Of a stretch of DNA of 64,000 bases, positions 23,483-33,730 are shown piece by piece. Both the position numbers and the translations under genes were made by a program. The stretch spans positions 294,892 to 358,891 of the forward strand of contig NZ_JAECRZ010000003.1 of assembly GCF_016019955.1 (NCBI RefSeq), read 5' to 3'. The notes beneath the pieces are model-generated. The model did no database searches and had not been told where the DNA came from. It worked only from the letters and a program-made list of their open reading frames with translations. Every line of letters begins with the position of its first letter. Positions within the stretch are counted from its first letter, which is position 1. The stretch comes from Thiosulfatihalobacter marinus (GTDB lineage: Bacteria; Pseudomonadota; Alphaproteobacteria; Rhodobacterales; Rhodobacteraceae).

Positions 23483-26377
23483 TTACGCTGGCATGATCTT
23501 GCAGAGAGTCACTTTGGTCTCCTGCATTTGCGTGACGCTGTCATAGCCGTAGGTCTGGGCGGTGTTGGAAGATTCACCCAGCACATAGGGATCCGCGCCC
23601 TCGGGATATTTCGACCGAAGATCCTCTCCCTGGAAGTGGCCCCCGAAATGGAACGGCATGAAGGCAACACCTTCGCCGACCCGTTCCGTGACCATCGCCA
23701 TGACCTTGACCTTGCCGCCCTCGGGGCCTTCGACCCAGACCTGAGATCCATCGCGCACCCCGATATTGTTGGCGTCACGCGGGTGGATTTCAACGAACAT
23801 GTCCTGCTGAAGCTCGGCCAACCAACGGTTGGACCGGGATTCTTCGCCGCCGCCCTCGTATTCAACAAGGCGCCCCGAAGTCAGGATCATAGGATAGTCC
23901 TTGCTGAAATCCTGTTTCTGGATCGAGGCGTACATCGTCGGAAGACGATAGAACTTGCGGTCCTCGTAGGTCGGGTAGTCGGCCACCAGATCGCGCCGCG
24001 GCGTATAGAGCGGCTCGCGGTGCAGCGGGATCGGGTCCGGGAATGTCCACACGACGGCACGGGCCTTGGCATTGCCGAAGGGCGCGCATTCATGCTTGAT
24101 CGCAACCCGCTGGATACCGCCTGAAAGGTCGGTTTTCCAGTTGGTCTTGGGACCGGCCACCGCATCGATCGCGGCGCGTTCGTCGTCGGTCAGGTCCTTG
24201 TCCCACCCAAGGTCCATCAGCATCTGCATGGTGAATTCCGGGTAGCCGTCCTGGATTTCGGAACCGACCGAATAGACACCTTCGGCCAGAAGGTTGTCGC
24301 CATCCCGCTCGACGCCGAAACGCGCACGGAAGGTCAACCCGCCCTCGCTGACACGTTTGGACATGTCATAAAGGTTGGGCGTACCCGGATGGCCCATTTC
24401 TGCCGTGCCCCAGCATGGCCATGGCAGGCCGTAATATTCGCCGTCCACCGGCCCGCCAACGGCGCGCAGCGTGGTGCGGTCGAACGTATGCTGGTTGGCC
24501 ATGTGGGCCTTGATCCGCTCGGGTGACTGGCCGGTATAGCCGATCGTCCACAAGCCCTTGTTGAATTCGCGGGTAATGCTTTCAACATTGGGGGTGTTTT
24601 CGTCTTCCATTTCGATATTGCGGAAGAGGCGATCAGCCCAGCCGAACTTGTTCGCGAACAGGCCCATGATTTCATGGTCAGTCTTGCACTCGAACAGAGG
24701 TTCTACAACACGGTCACGCCACTGGAACGACCGGTTGGATGCCGTGACAGAGCCGCGGGTTTCGTACTGGGTCGCGGCCGGTAGCAGATAAACGCCATCG
24801 GTCCGGTCGTGCAGTACGGCGGAAACGGTGGGATACGGGTCAACCACGACCAGCATGTCCAGCATCTCCATCGCCTTCTTCATCTCGACCCCACGGGTCT
24901 GCGAGTTCGGCGCGTGCCCCCAGAGAACCATGGCCCGGACGTTATTGGGCTGGTCCATGTTCTCCTTGTCTTCAAGGACACCGTCAATCCAGCGCGATAC
25001 CGGGATGCCGGTAAGATTCTGGAGGGGCTTTTCCTTGCCATCGGCGCCGGTGATGCTGTCGAACTGGCCGGCAAGCCATTCGGGATCTTCCTCCCATACG
25101 CGCGCCCAATGTGCCCAGGCGCCCTTGGACAGACCATAATAGCCAGGCAGCGTGTGCGACAGAACACCAAGGTCGGTCGCGCCCTGCACGTTGTCATGGC
25201 CGCGGAAGATGTTGGTGCCGCCGCCAGTCGTACCCATGTTGCCCAGCGCCAGCTGGAGGATACAATACGCACGCGTATTGTTGTTGCCGTTGGTGTGCTG
25301 CGTACCACCCATGCACCAGATTACGGTGCCGGGGCGGTTGTTCACCAAGGTCCGGGCCACGCGGCGCAGCTGGGTGCCGGGTGTGCCGGTAACGCGCTCG
25401 ACCTCTTCCGGGGTCCACTTGGCCACTTCGGTGCGGATCTGATCCATGCCCCACACCCGGGTGCGGATGAATTCCTTGTCTTCCCACCCGTTCTCAAAGA
25501 TGTGCCACAGGATACCCCAGATCAGCGCGACATCCGTACCCGGACGGAAACGCACATATTCGTCGGCATGGGCTGCGGTGCGTGTGAAACGCGGGTCACA
25601 CACGATCAGCGGCGCGTTGTTCTGTTCCTTCGCACGCAGAACATGCAGCAACGAAACGGGGTGCGCCTCGGCGGGGTTGCCTCCGATAATAAAGATCGCG
25701 CGGCTGTTGTGGATGTCGTTGTAGCTGTTGGTCATGGCGCCGTAGCCCCATGTATTGGCAACACCCGCAACGGTGGTCGAGTGACAGATCCGGGCCTGGT
25801 GATCCACGTTGTTCGTGCCCCAATAGGCGGCGAACTTGCGGAACAGATAGGCCTGTTCGTTGGAATGCTTGGCCGAGCCGAGCCAGTAGACGCTGTCAGG
25901 TCCGCTTTCTTCGCGGATTTTCATCATGCCGTCGCCGATCTCGTTGATCGCCTGTTCCCAGCTGATGCGCTTCCACTCGCCGCCCTCTTTCTTCATCGGG
26001 TATTTCAGACGGCGCTCGCCATGGGCATGTTCACGAACCGATGCCCCCTTGGCGCAATGGGCGCCCAGATTGAACGGGCTGTCCCAGCCGGGCTCTTGCC
26101 CGATCCAGACGCCGTTGCGCACCTCGGCCACGACGGTACAGCCGACCGAGCAATGCGTACAAATGGATTTCACGGTGTCCACGGCCGTGTTCGCGGCGTC
26201 CTGCGCCTGGGCCTGTGTTACCGTGCCGCCGGTCACACCGATCGCGGCCAATCCGCCAATGGCGAGGCCCGATCCGCGCAGGAACGTACGGCGATCGACA
26301 GCTGTCTCGGCTGCCGCAGACAGGATACTTGTCCGCTGGGGGCGTCGCGCAACCCCGTTGGTCTTTTTCCTAAGCAT
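23483..26377 (-). CDS. fdhA: Formate dehydrogenase alpha (catalytic) subunit, cysteine type
   Basis: This 964-residue molybdopterin enzyme oxidises formate to CO2 in the periplasm. The Tat signal is RRTFLRG at residues 29-35. The first [4Fe-4S] is held by C73, C76, C80 and C108. The metal ligand is C198 in 'ARICHS', where E. coli FDH-N has selenocysteine, so no UGA recoding is needed. His199 follows it as in the family. C-terminal molybdopterin-binding motifs include 'HPRDANNIGVRDGSQVWV'. Tungstate transport genes lie 10 kb away, so the metal may be tungsten or molybdenum. The order TAT-target peptide, alpha, beta, gamma matches other proteobacterial loci. Confidence 0.95.
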   Translation of the reverse strand: MLRKKTNGVARRPQRTSILSAAAETAVDRRTFLRGSGLAIGGLAAIGVTGGTVTQAQAQDAANTAVDTVKSICTHCSVGCTVVAEVRNGVWIGQEPGWDSPFNLGAHCAKGASVREHAHGERRLKYPMKKEGGEWKRISWEQAINEIGDGMMKIREESGPDSVYWLGSAKHSNEQAYLFRKFAAYWGTNNVDHQARICHSTTVAGVANTWGYGAMTNSYNDIHNSRAIFIIGGNPAEAHPVSLLHVLRAKEQNNAPLIVCDPRFTRTAAHADEYVRFRPGTDVALIWGILWHIFENGWEDKEFIRTRVWGMDQIRTEVAKWTPEEVERVTGTPGTQLRRVARTLVNNRPGTVIWCMGGTQHTNGNNNTRAYCILQLALGNMGTTGGGTNIFRGHDNVQGATDLGVLSHTLPGYYGLSKGAWAHWARVWEEDPEWLAGQFDSITGADGKEKPLQNLTGIPVSRWIDGVLEDKENMDQPNNVRAMVLWGHAPNSQTRGVEMKKAMEMLDMLVVVDPYPTVSAVLHDRTDGVYLLPAATQYETRGSVTASNRSFQWRDRVVEPLFECKTDHEIMGLFANKFGWADRLFRNIEMEDENTPNVESITREFNKGLWTIGYTGQSPERIKAHMANQHTFDRTTLRAVGGPVDGEYYGLPWPCWGTAEMGHPGTPNLYDMSKRVSEGGLTFRARFGVERDGDNLLAEGVYSVGSEIQDGYPEFTMQMLMDLGWDKDLTDDERAAIDAVAGPKTNWKTDLSGGIQRVAIKHECAPFGNAKARAVVWTFPDPIPLHREPLYTPRRDLVADYPTYEDRKFYRLPTMYASIQKQDFSKDYPMILTSGRLVEYEGGGEESRSNRWLAELQQDMFVEIHPRDANNIGVRDGSQVWVEGPEGGKVKVMAMVTERVGEGVAFMPFHFGGHFQGEDLRSKYPEGADPYVLGESSNTAQTYGYDSVTQMQETKVTLCKIMPA

Positions 26378-26527
26378 GTTTCCCTCCCTTGCTCCCCGTT
26401 CCGGGGTGGCTGGGTTAGATTTCGAAGACCCGACCGGTGGGCGTCACGCAACCGGTGGTCGGGGGCGGGGGTGTCAGTGTCCGTTTCCGGGCGTCGGTCC
26501 CGTGATGCCACGAGACCCGAACCGCGT

Positions 26528-26722
26528 TCAGAAGCGGGCGCTGTCGTAGTAGGCGCGGGTATGCGCGGTGTCCTGCATCTTGTCGCTGGACAGATCGACG
26601 GGCTGTGCCTCGGCGCTTTCAGGTGCCATCACGGCCACGGCCGCGGCGGCAGGCGCTGCGGTGGTGGCGATTTTCAGAAAATCACGCCGCGATGTGCCCT
26701 TGTCTTCGGTTGGTTTGCCCAT
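26528..26722 (-). CDS. Formate dehydrogenase region Tat-target small protein
   Basis: This 64-residue protein is made almost wholly of a twin-arginine signal: SRRDFLKIATTAAPAAAAVA (SRRDFLK at 11-17), followed by a short acidic and polar tail ending YYDSARF. It matches the small 'formate dehydrogenase region TAT target' family always found beside fdhA. Its role is not established, and a Tat-exported chaperone or assembly partner for the catalytic subunit is the usual guess. A strong GGAGGAAG site lies upstream of the ATG. It is read between the TorD-like chaperone and the alpha subunit. Confidence 0.85.
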   Translation of the reverse strand: MGKPTEDKGTSRRDFLKIATTAAPAAAAVAVMAPESAEAQPVDLSSDKMQDTAHTRAYYDSARF

Positions 26723-26775
26723 GGCTTCCTCCTTGGTTCTGGCCGGTCCGGGGCCCGGCGATTTCTTGAACGCGC

Positions 26776-27384
26776 TTAGTCCGCCCCCATGCGGAACGCC
26801 TGAGTCTCGATCTCCAGAAACGCCTTGCCGACAGTGCCGACCGGCGCATAGAACACCGAAGATTTCGCGCCTTCGAGATCCGAGAAGAAATGCTCGGCCC
26901 AGGGTGCGATATGTTTGAAGAAAAAGTCCTTTTGCCGTTGCAACGGCACCGGCGCGCCGAAACGGCCCCGGATCATGCCCGCCATCATTTCCAGAAGCGA
27001 GGCGATGTTGTCCTCGGGTTCGTAGACATTGGGCGCGCGGGTGATGCGCAGCGCCGCCATGTCGCCGCGCAGCGTGGCCAGCGGCTTTTCGTTCAGGAAC
27101 CCGGTCAGATAATAGCTGGCATAGGGCATCAGCTCGCCACGGGCGAGACCGATGAACAGGGCATTGAACTCGCGTTCAGCCCCGATTTCATTGGTCACTT
27201 TCGCCACCCGCGCCAGCGTGGCGATGGCCTTGCCCAGATCGCTGTCATCCCCCGTCAGCCCGGCGGCCTGACTTAGCAATGCCTTGGCGGGCGGCCCCGC
27301 GAGAAGGGCCGAAAGAAAATCGTATAGATCGGCGCGCAGCGCGTCTTCTTCGGCGATCAGGGTTTCGGGTGCAGCGTCGGTCAT
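26776..27384 (-). CDS. TorD/DmsD-family chaperone for formate dehydrogenase
   Basis: This 202-residue, largely helical protein has features of the TorD family: 'LRADLYDFLSALLAGPP' at the N-terminus, 'EFNALFIGLARGELMPYASYYLTG' in the middle (positions about 72-95) and 'FFFKHIAPWAEHFFSDLE' near 150. These chaperones bind the Tat signal of molybdoenzymes and hold them until the cofactor is inserted. The start overlaps the DUF3306 gene stop (27381-27384) as ATGA. Its client is almost certainly the catalytic subunit encoded two genes downstream. Confidence 0.88.
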   Translation of the reverse strand: MTDAAPETLIAEEDALRADLYDFLSALLAGPPAKALLSQAAGLTGDDSDLGKAIATLARVAKVTNEIGAEREFNALFIGLARGELMPYASYYLTGFLNEKPLATLRGDMAALRITRAPNVYEPEDNIASLLEMMAGMIRGRFGAPVPLQRQKDFFFKHIAPWAEHFFSDLEGAKSSVFYAPVGTVGKAFLEIETQAFRMGAD

Positions 27385-28034
27385 CCCGCCTCCGTCATGG
27401 TTGGGGTCGCGCCGGGCTTGCCGGCAAAATCAAAACGCAGCCTGCGGCGGCGTGGTTGCGCGGGCGTATCATCTTTGGTCGGGGGGGCAACGGGGGCCCG
27501 GGAAGCGGTGGCAGGGGCGATATGTTCCAACGGCATGTCGGGGGCGTCAGCTTCGGATCCACCTTCGGACGACGCGGCGGTTTCAACCTCTGGCTGGTCC
27601 GGATTCTGGCCCTCGTCGTGATCCCGGTCCTGATCGGTATCCTCATGCGTGAGATGCTTCAGCATCCCCTTGCCGACCTGATAGGCGGTCTGCATTCCCT
27701 CAACGACCATGGCCTTGTCGGTGAAGTCCTCGCCGTAATCGACCAGCTCGTCGACATTGGCCAGGATCGGGTTGCTCAGCCACAGCTTGCGCAAGGCCCG
27801 GCGACGAATGCGTTCGGGCACGGCCTTGGCCAGAAAGGCGGAAAAATCGTCACCCTGTTCCAGAGTGTCCGGGTCCGGCAGGTTCAGTTCCTCCAGGATC
27901 TCGGCCTCGGTCCGGTCCTCCAGCGACGCCTGTTCGGCGACGGCTTCGGCCTGCGCAACGGCACGGCTCTCGGCCTCGGCCTCGGCGGCAACGGCGGCCT
28001 TGCGGCGCGCCCAGAAATCAGACCGCGCGCTCAA
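27381..28034 (-). CDS. DUF3306 family protein
   Basis: This 217-residue soluble protein begins 'SDFWARRKAAVAAEAE', the typical start of DUF3306 proteins. A charged alanine-rich stretch follows, then the conserved core 'FLAKAVPERIRRRALRKLWLSNPILANVD' (positions about 65-95). The last third is acidic, proline-rich and probably disordered. Members are found with formate dehydrogenase genes in proteobacteria, but their biochemical role is unknown. It is coupled by ATGA to both the DUF3305 gene upstream and the TorD-like gene downstream, consistent with an assembly function. Confidence 0.82.
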   Translation of the reverse strand: MSARSDFWARRKAAVAAEAEAESRAVAQAEAVAEQASLEDRTEAEILEELNLPDPDTLEQGDDFSAFLAKAVPERIRRRALRKLWLSNPILANVDELVDYGEDFTDKAMVVEGMQTAYQVGKGMLKHLTHEDTDQDRDHDEGQNPDQPEVETAASSEGGSEADAPDMPLEHIAPATASRAPVAPPTKDDTPAQPRRRRLRFDFAGKPGATPTMTEAG

Positions 28035-28588
28035 TTTGCCCTCCGTACGCGCGGGGCGCGATACACATCTGTCAGCTGGGAAATCCGCGGATCGCCGCGC
28101 CCGTCCTCGACAAGGTCGACTCGCTTCTTGTCGCGGCGGCGTTTGACGAACACTTCGTCTTGGTGATGCTCCTGTGCAAAATCGCGGATCAGGGCCACCA
28201 GACCTTCGGGCATGGGAACAAGTTCGACGAACTCCTCGCCGCTGTCGGCATAATCCTGGTATTCGTAGGGCGAGGCCGTGGCCAGCACCACCTCGAAAGG
28301 GTGGTCATCGTTGCGGTCGGTTGTTTCACGCATTACCACGCCGATCGAGGGCACGCGCGCCGCCAGGCCGGTCAGGTACGCTTCGGTATCGGTATGCCAG
28401 AGTTCAAGCGACACGGTGGCGGCATGGAATTCGATCACGTCGCCCTCTTGCCGGAGCACCTGCCAATCCGCCTGTGCCGCACCGGGCAGAACACCCACGG
28501 CTTTCCACGCCCACCGCGCCCACCGACTGGTCGATGGGGTACGGCGGATCACGATGCCCAAAGGCAGGGATACCGGCGCGTGCCGCAT
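28031..28588 (-). CDS. DUF3305 family protein
   Basis: This 185-residue protein has 'LPLGIVIRRTPSTSRWARWAWKA' near the N-terminus (positions about 7-30) and 'LELWHTDTEAYLTGL', both characteristic of DUF3305. The partner DUF3306 follows with a four-base overlap. It is the first gene of the formate dehydrogenase transcription unit, so the promoter should lie in 28589-28926. I chose the ATG at 28588; a GTG twelve codons further up is possible but adds an arginine/glycine-rich leader not expected for the family. Its function is unknown. Confidence 0.8.
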   Translation of the reverse strand: MRHAPVSLPLGIVIRRTPSTSRWARWAWKAVGVLPGAAQADWQVLRQEGDVIEFHAATVSLELWHTDTEAYLTGLAARVPSIGVVMRETTDRNDDHPFEVVLATASPYEYQDYADSGEEFVELVPMPEGLVALIRDFAQEHHQDEVFVKRRRDKKRVDLVEDGRGDPRISQLTDVYRAPRVRRAN

Positions 28589-28926
28589 GTTTGCGTATGT
28601 CCTCCCGTTTCCGCGACCTGGCACAAGTCAATGCCGGTTCGCGGTTATGTCCTGATGATCGACCCACCAGCCCGAATTGCCAAAGGTTTTTGCAACCATG
28701 TCGCATTGGGATGCGCAAATTGGACATTTTGGACCGGTTGACCGGCTGACGCGGGGTCAAACGGACAGATTGTCCACAAACCACAATTCCCAAGCGATTC
28801 TCTTGGTTTCCCCTGTGGTCGATTCGCCGAATCACGCTAAGCCGCAGGGGTTTACGCGGCTGGGAAATTCTGCATTGCTGAGCGGTGCGGGACAGATGAC
28901 ACGCCGCGAGGCATTTGGGGGGAAAC
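28589..28926. promoter_or_regulatory. Divergent control region of the formate dehydrogenase unit and polyferredoxin
   Basis: This is a 338-base gap between divergent genes. It contains the dyad GGACAGATTGTCC (28763-28775), a related half-site in TTGGACATTTTGGACC just upstream, and GCAT-TGGG-ATGC (around 28703-28714). These could be sites for the two-component regulator encoded at the end of the unit. I see no FNR box (TTGAT-N4-ATCAA) and no convincing sigma54 promoter. The polyferredoxin has a GGGGGGAAAC leader before its ATG. Confidence 0.5.
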
Positions 28927-30888
28927 ATGTCCAAGTCATTGATATTGTGCAGCTGTTCAGGCAGTTTGCCAGTGGATCACGACGCATTGTCCACGGTTGC
29001 GGGCCTCACCTGTTCCAAGCTGCACAGCGGGTTGTGCACGCACCAGGCAGAGCAAGCCGCCACAGCGATCCGCCAGGGTGACGCGGTGATCGCCTGCCAG
29101 CAGGAGCGCGATTTCTTTTCCGAACTGGCGGCCGATCTGGACGCGCCAGAGCCGCAGTTTGTCGATTTGCGTGACCGGGCGGGATGGTCGGATGAGGGCA
29201 CCATGGCGGGGCCGAAGATGGCTGCGCTGGTGTCCGATTCGCTGCTTATTACCCCGGCCACAAAGTCATTCGACATTACATCCGATGGCCGGTGCCTTGT
29301 TCTTGGCCCCCCGGATGTGGCCCTGGACGCGGCCCGGCGGCTTTCGGACCACCTGAGCGTGACCGTGTTGCTGGAGCCCGGCAGCGAGCCGCCGATGGAG
29401 CGGGGATTTGACACGATTGCCGGACAGCTCGGAACAGCAGCAGGGGCCCTGGGCAACTTCACGTTGCGCATCGACGCCTTGCAGCAGGTGGATCCTGCGG
29501 GGCGCGGGGCGCTGGCATTCGGCCCCCCGCGTGACGGCGGCCAGACGATCTGTGACATCATCCTGGATCTGCGCCGCGACGCGCCGCTGTTTCCGGCGCC
29601 CGAAAAGCGCGAAGGCTATCTGAGGGCCGATCCGAACCGCCCCGATGCCGTAAGCGACGCGATCACGACCGCGTCGCATCTGATCGGGACATTCGAAAAG
29701 CCTCTGTACCTGAATCTGAACCCGGCCATATGCGCCCATTCGCGGGCAAGACAGACCGGGTGCAGCAAATGCCTGGATGTCTGTCCGACATCCGCAATCC
29801 GCCCCGACGGCGATCACGTGGACATTGACCCGTCGATCTGCGCCGGGTGCGGCAGCTGCGCCGCGCTGTGCCCTTCGGGGGCAATCACCTATGACGATCC
29901 ACCGGCAGACTTTCTGTTCCAGCGTATTGCGGGCATGGCCGGGGCCTATCGCGCGGCGGGCGGCAGCGCCCCGCGCCTGTTGGTACATGACCACAGCTTT
30001 GGCGCCGAGATGATCGCGCTGGCGGCCCGGTTCGAACGCGGCCTGCCCGCCGACGTGATCCCGATCGGTCTGGAACGGGTGTCCGGCTTTGGCCATGCCG
30101 AGTTCCTGGCCGCGCTGGGCTGTGGTTTCGTGGGTGTTGATGTGCTGGTGTCGCCAACGACCGAGCGCACGGCGCTGGACAGCGAACTGGCGCTGGCCCG
30201 GGCCTTGTGCGGCGCGCCGGATCACCTGCGGCTGATCGAACCACAAGAGCCCGCCCAGCTTTGCGATCTGTTGTACGGCGGCGCGACCGGGCCGGAAGTG
30301 GCCGCCCCGATCCTGCCCCTGGGCACGCGTCGGCAAGTGACGCGGCTGGCGGTCAAGGCGCTGCAACCGGATCTGGACGCGCCCATCGCGCTGCCGGACG
30401 CGGCGCCCTATGGCGCCGTGCTGGTGGATACCGATGCCTGTACCCTGTGCCTCTCTTGTGTGTCGCTGTGCCCGGCGGGCGCGCTGGGCGACAACCCGGA
30501 CCTGCCGCAGCTGCGGTTCCAAGAAGATGCCTGTTTGCAATGCGGACTGTGCACCCGGATCTGCCCGGAGAACGCGATCACGCTGACACCCCGGTTCGAT
30601 ACCTCCGATGCGGCGTTCGAACAGCGCGTGGTGCATGAGGAAGAGCCGTTCGACTGTGTGGAATGCGGCAAGCCTTTCGGCGTGCGGTCAACCATCGAAA
30701 GGATCGAGGAAAAGCTGGCCGGCAAGCACGCGATGTTCGCCACTTCGCAAGCCGCGCGCATGATCCGCATGTGTGACGATTGCCGTGTCAGGGCGCAGTT
30801 CCACCAGAAAGACAATCCGTTTACAGTGGGCGAGCGCCCCCGCGTCCGCACGACAGACGATTATCTGTCAAAGCGGCGCGATCACTGA
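28927..30888 (+). CDS. Polyferredoxin-like 4Fe-4S protein
   Basis: This 653-residue cytoplasmic protein has four ferredoxin-type cluster sites in two pairs. The first pair lies near residues 270-320: a variant C-x8-C-x2-C-x3-CP with C279/C282/C286, then the standard CAGCGSCAALCP from C305. The second pair, near 505-555, has CTLCLSCVSLCP from C505 and CLQCGLCTRICP. Two extra CxxC pairs (DCVECGK and CDDCR) close the protein. It is divergent from the formate dehydrogenase unit and conserved beside it in Rhodobacterales, as far as I recall. It may carry electrons for enzyme maturation or link formate oxidation to a cytoplasmic acceptor. The start at 28927 follows a purine-rich site. Confidence 0.85.
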   Translation: MSKSLILCSCSGSLPVDHDALSTVAGLTCSKLHSGLCTHQAEQAATAIRQGDAVIACQQERDFFSELAADLDAPEPQFVDLRDRAGWSDEGTMAGPKMAALVSDSLLITPATKSFDITSDGRCLVLGPPDVALDAARRLSDHLSVTVLLEPGSEPPMERGFDTIAGQLGTAAGALGNFTLRIDALQQVDPAGRGALAFGPPRDGGQTICDIILDLRRDAPLFPAPEKREGYLRADPNRPDAVSDAITTASHLIGTFEKPLYLNLNPAICAHSRARQTGCSKCLDVCPTSAIRPDGDHVDIDPSICAGCGSCAALCPSGAITYDDPPADFLFQRIAGMAGAYRAAGGSAPRLLVHDHSFGAEMIALAARFERGLPADVIPIGLERVSGFGHAEFLAALGCGFVGVDVLVSPTTERTALDSELALARALCGAPDHLRLIEPQEPAQLCDLLYGGATGPEVAAPILPLGTRRQVTRLAVKALQPDLDAPIALPDAAPYGAVLVDTDACTLCLSCVSLCPAGALGDNPDLPQLRFQEDACLQCGLCTRICPENAITLTPRFDTSDAAFEQRVVHEEEPFDCVECGKPFGVRSTIERIEEKLAGKHAMFATSQAARMIRMCDDCRVRAQFHQKDNPFTVGERPRVRTTDDYLSKRRDH

Positions 30889-31655
30889 TGCTTGATCGGC
30901 GCCCCAAGATCGGCCGGCGCGATTTCAGCCGCGAAGGCCACGATGTCGTCCAGATCATCCAGGGTCAGGGTGATGGGATGAATGGGCGGTGGCCGGGACT
31001 GATCAAAGGGCAGCGACACATCGGGGATCACGGTAAAGGCCGGATGCGGGTTGCGCACATAGAAGGTTTCGAACCGTTCCTGCCAGTCGCCCAGCGCGCG
31101 CAGCACGGCAAAGGACGGGGTAGACCCGATGCCGGCCATGCGGTTGATCTCGCCGATGACATGACAGCGCCCGCAGGCGCGCAGCGAAGCGGCCTGCCCG
31201 CGCAGGGCGTTGCCGGACAGTGCCACGGGGGCCGCCACCACCTCTGTCACGTCAGGTTCGCGATACAGCGGTTGTCCGTCAGGCTGAAAGCCAAGCACGG
31301 TGCGCAGGCCGATCTCCGAGCGCAGCCAGTCGGAGAATTTCGCCACATGCGGATTATCGCCCAGGGCGGTGATGCCAAAGGTTTGCGCGCCTTGCGCAAA
31401 GACCGGCACCGCCCCGCCCACGGCCAGTTCGGCATCGGCGTCGGCTCCCGGCGCGACCGGCGTGACACGAACCCCGTGTTTCAGCATGAAACGCGGCAGG
31501 ATATGTTGCAGAAAGCCGTTTTCCTGCATCTCGACAGGGGCGGCCAGCGTGATGCCCTTGCCTTGGGCGCGGGTTTCCGCGACGCTCAGGACAAACCCGG
31601 CAAGGGCGACCAACAGGACCGCCAACAGGCGGTCGGGAAGGGCTTGAATCGACAT
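30882..31655 (-). CDS. Exported protein: tungstate-binding-like domain fused to cytochrome c
   Basis: This 257-residue protein has a signal peptide (about 1-30, ending TRAQG). Residues about 33-125 resemble the TupA/ModA binding fold: 'ITLAAPVEMQENGFLQHILPRF', 'FSDWLRSEIGL' and 'VLGFQPDGQPLY' match the start and end of that family, but the middle is missing. A class I cytochrome c site, CGRCH, lies near residue 163, followed by a region ending in a helix. The gene converges with the polyferredoxin, overlapping by seven bases. The role is unknown, but a periplasmic electron carrier that senses or delivers a metal oxyanion to formate dehydrogenase is one possibility. Confidence 0.6.
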   Translation of the reverse strand: MSIQALPDRLLAVLLVALAGFVLSVAETRAQGKGITLAAPVEMQENGFLQHILPRFMLKHGVRVTPVAPGADADAELAVGGAVPVFAQGAQTFGITALGDNPHVAKFSDWLRSEIGLRTVLGFQPDGQPLYREPDVTEVVAAPVALSGNALRGQAASLRACGRCHVIGEINRMAGIGSTPSFAVLRALGDWQERFETFYVRNPHPAFTVIPDVSLPFDQSRPPPIHPITLTLDDLDDIVAFAAEIAPADLGAPIKHQ

Positions 31656-31742
31656 CCCCAAAGACTAGGCGCGGGCTTTGCGCGGCGTCAATGGGCAGAT
31701 TTCCGGCTTTGAAAACAACAGGTTTTGCAAGAGGATGACACG

Positions 31743-31943
31743 ATGAGTGACGATTTCAACATGACGATGCGCAAGTTCCTGAAACAGGTGGGCGTGACAT
31801 CTCAGCAAGCCATCGAGGATGCGATGCGCGCCGCCGGGACCGAGGCGACAGACGGGCGGACTTTCGATGCAAGGGTGGTTCTGACCATCGACGGGCTGGA
31901 CATCGAACATGTCGTGACCGGCAAGATCGCGGGGCGCGGCTGA
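31743..31943 (+). CDS. DUF6494-like small protein
   Basis: This 66-residue protein begins 'MSDDFNMTMRKFLKQVGVTSQ' (quoted by position 1-21), the typical start of the DUF6494 family. A helical stretch and a short beta region 'DARVVLTIDGLDIEH' follow. I chose the ATG at 31743, which has GAGGA upstream. The stop abuts the ATG of the Mrp-like gene with no gap, so they are co-transcribed. The family has no known function; linkage to an Fe-S scaffold ATPase suggests a cofactor-assembly role. Confidence 0.75.
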   Translation: MSDDFNMTMRKFLKQVGVTSQQAIEDAMRAAGTEATDGRTFDARVVLTIDGLDIEHVVTGKIAGRG

Positions 31944-33004
<1,061 letters not shown>

Positions 33005-33008
<4 letters not shown>

Positions 33009-33730
33009 CCGAAGCACCGCAGTTTCCGCCTCTTTTTCAAGGACTTGCGCTGGATGGCGGGGCCGATCCCTTTGCCAAGGCACAGGTGCAGGCGGTGATG
33101 GGATGCGACGCCGGGCTGGTGGTGTACAACCTGGCCGCCGACCAGATGCGCGCCGCGATCGTGTTCGCGCCCGAGGTGCCCTTGCGCGCGGCGATGCCGG
33201 TGCTTGTAGCCTGTGGAATAGGTTTCCAGAACGCGCTGGGGGCGCTGGCGCCGCCGGAAGTGGCGGTGCATCTGGACTGGACCGGCGGCATCCGCGTGAA
33301 CGGGGCGGGATGCGGGCGGCTGCGGGTGGCGGCATCAGGGGACGATCCGGATGCGGTGCCTGACTGGATCGTGGTGGGGCTGGAACTGCCGTTGATCCCG
33401 TTTGACCCGGAGGCGCCGGGGGCATTGCCGGACCAGACCTGTCTTTACGAAGAAGGCTGTGTGGAGGTGGCGCCGGAGGATTTGCTGGAGGCCTGGGTGC
33501 GCCATACGCTGATCTGGATCAACCGGCTGATGGACGAGGGTACGAAGCCGCTGAATGACGGCTGGCGCGGGCTGGCCAGGGGGCTGGGCGAAGAGATCGC
33601 ATGGACCATCCAAGGCCTTGAGGAAAAAGGGATTTTCATGGGTACTGACGAGCATTTCGGGGCGTTGCTGCGAACCGGAGAGGATACCCGGCTGGTGCCG
33701 CTCACAACGCTGTTGGACAAAGGGGAATGA
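33005..33730 (+). CDS. Biotin/lipoate ligase-like protein (DUF4444 type)
   Basis: This 241-residue protein has the overall pattern of the short biotin/lipoate ligase-like family with a C-terminal DUF4444 region. Visible landmarks are 'HLDWTGGIRVNGAGCGRLRVA' (positions about 92-112), where ligases have 'KWPNDI..NG.K..G', and the C-terminal 'GEDTRLVPLTTLLDKG'. The usual catalytic lysine of 'WPNDI' is not obvious. It may therefore bind a cofactor or act as a non-catalytic relative. It is coupled by ATGA to Mrp upstream and to the DUF6505 gene downstream. Confidence 0.7.

Noticed and set aside
23483-26377. Selenocysteine in the formate dehydrogenase
   Set aside because: The ligand codon is a normal cysteine (C198) and the frame has no internal UGA.
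28615-28635. TGGCAC-like element as a sigma54 promoter for the polyferredoxin
   Set aside because: The spacing to a GC-containing -12 element is wrong (AATGC, not TTGC), and the linked regulator lacks GAFTGA.
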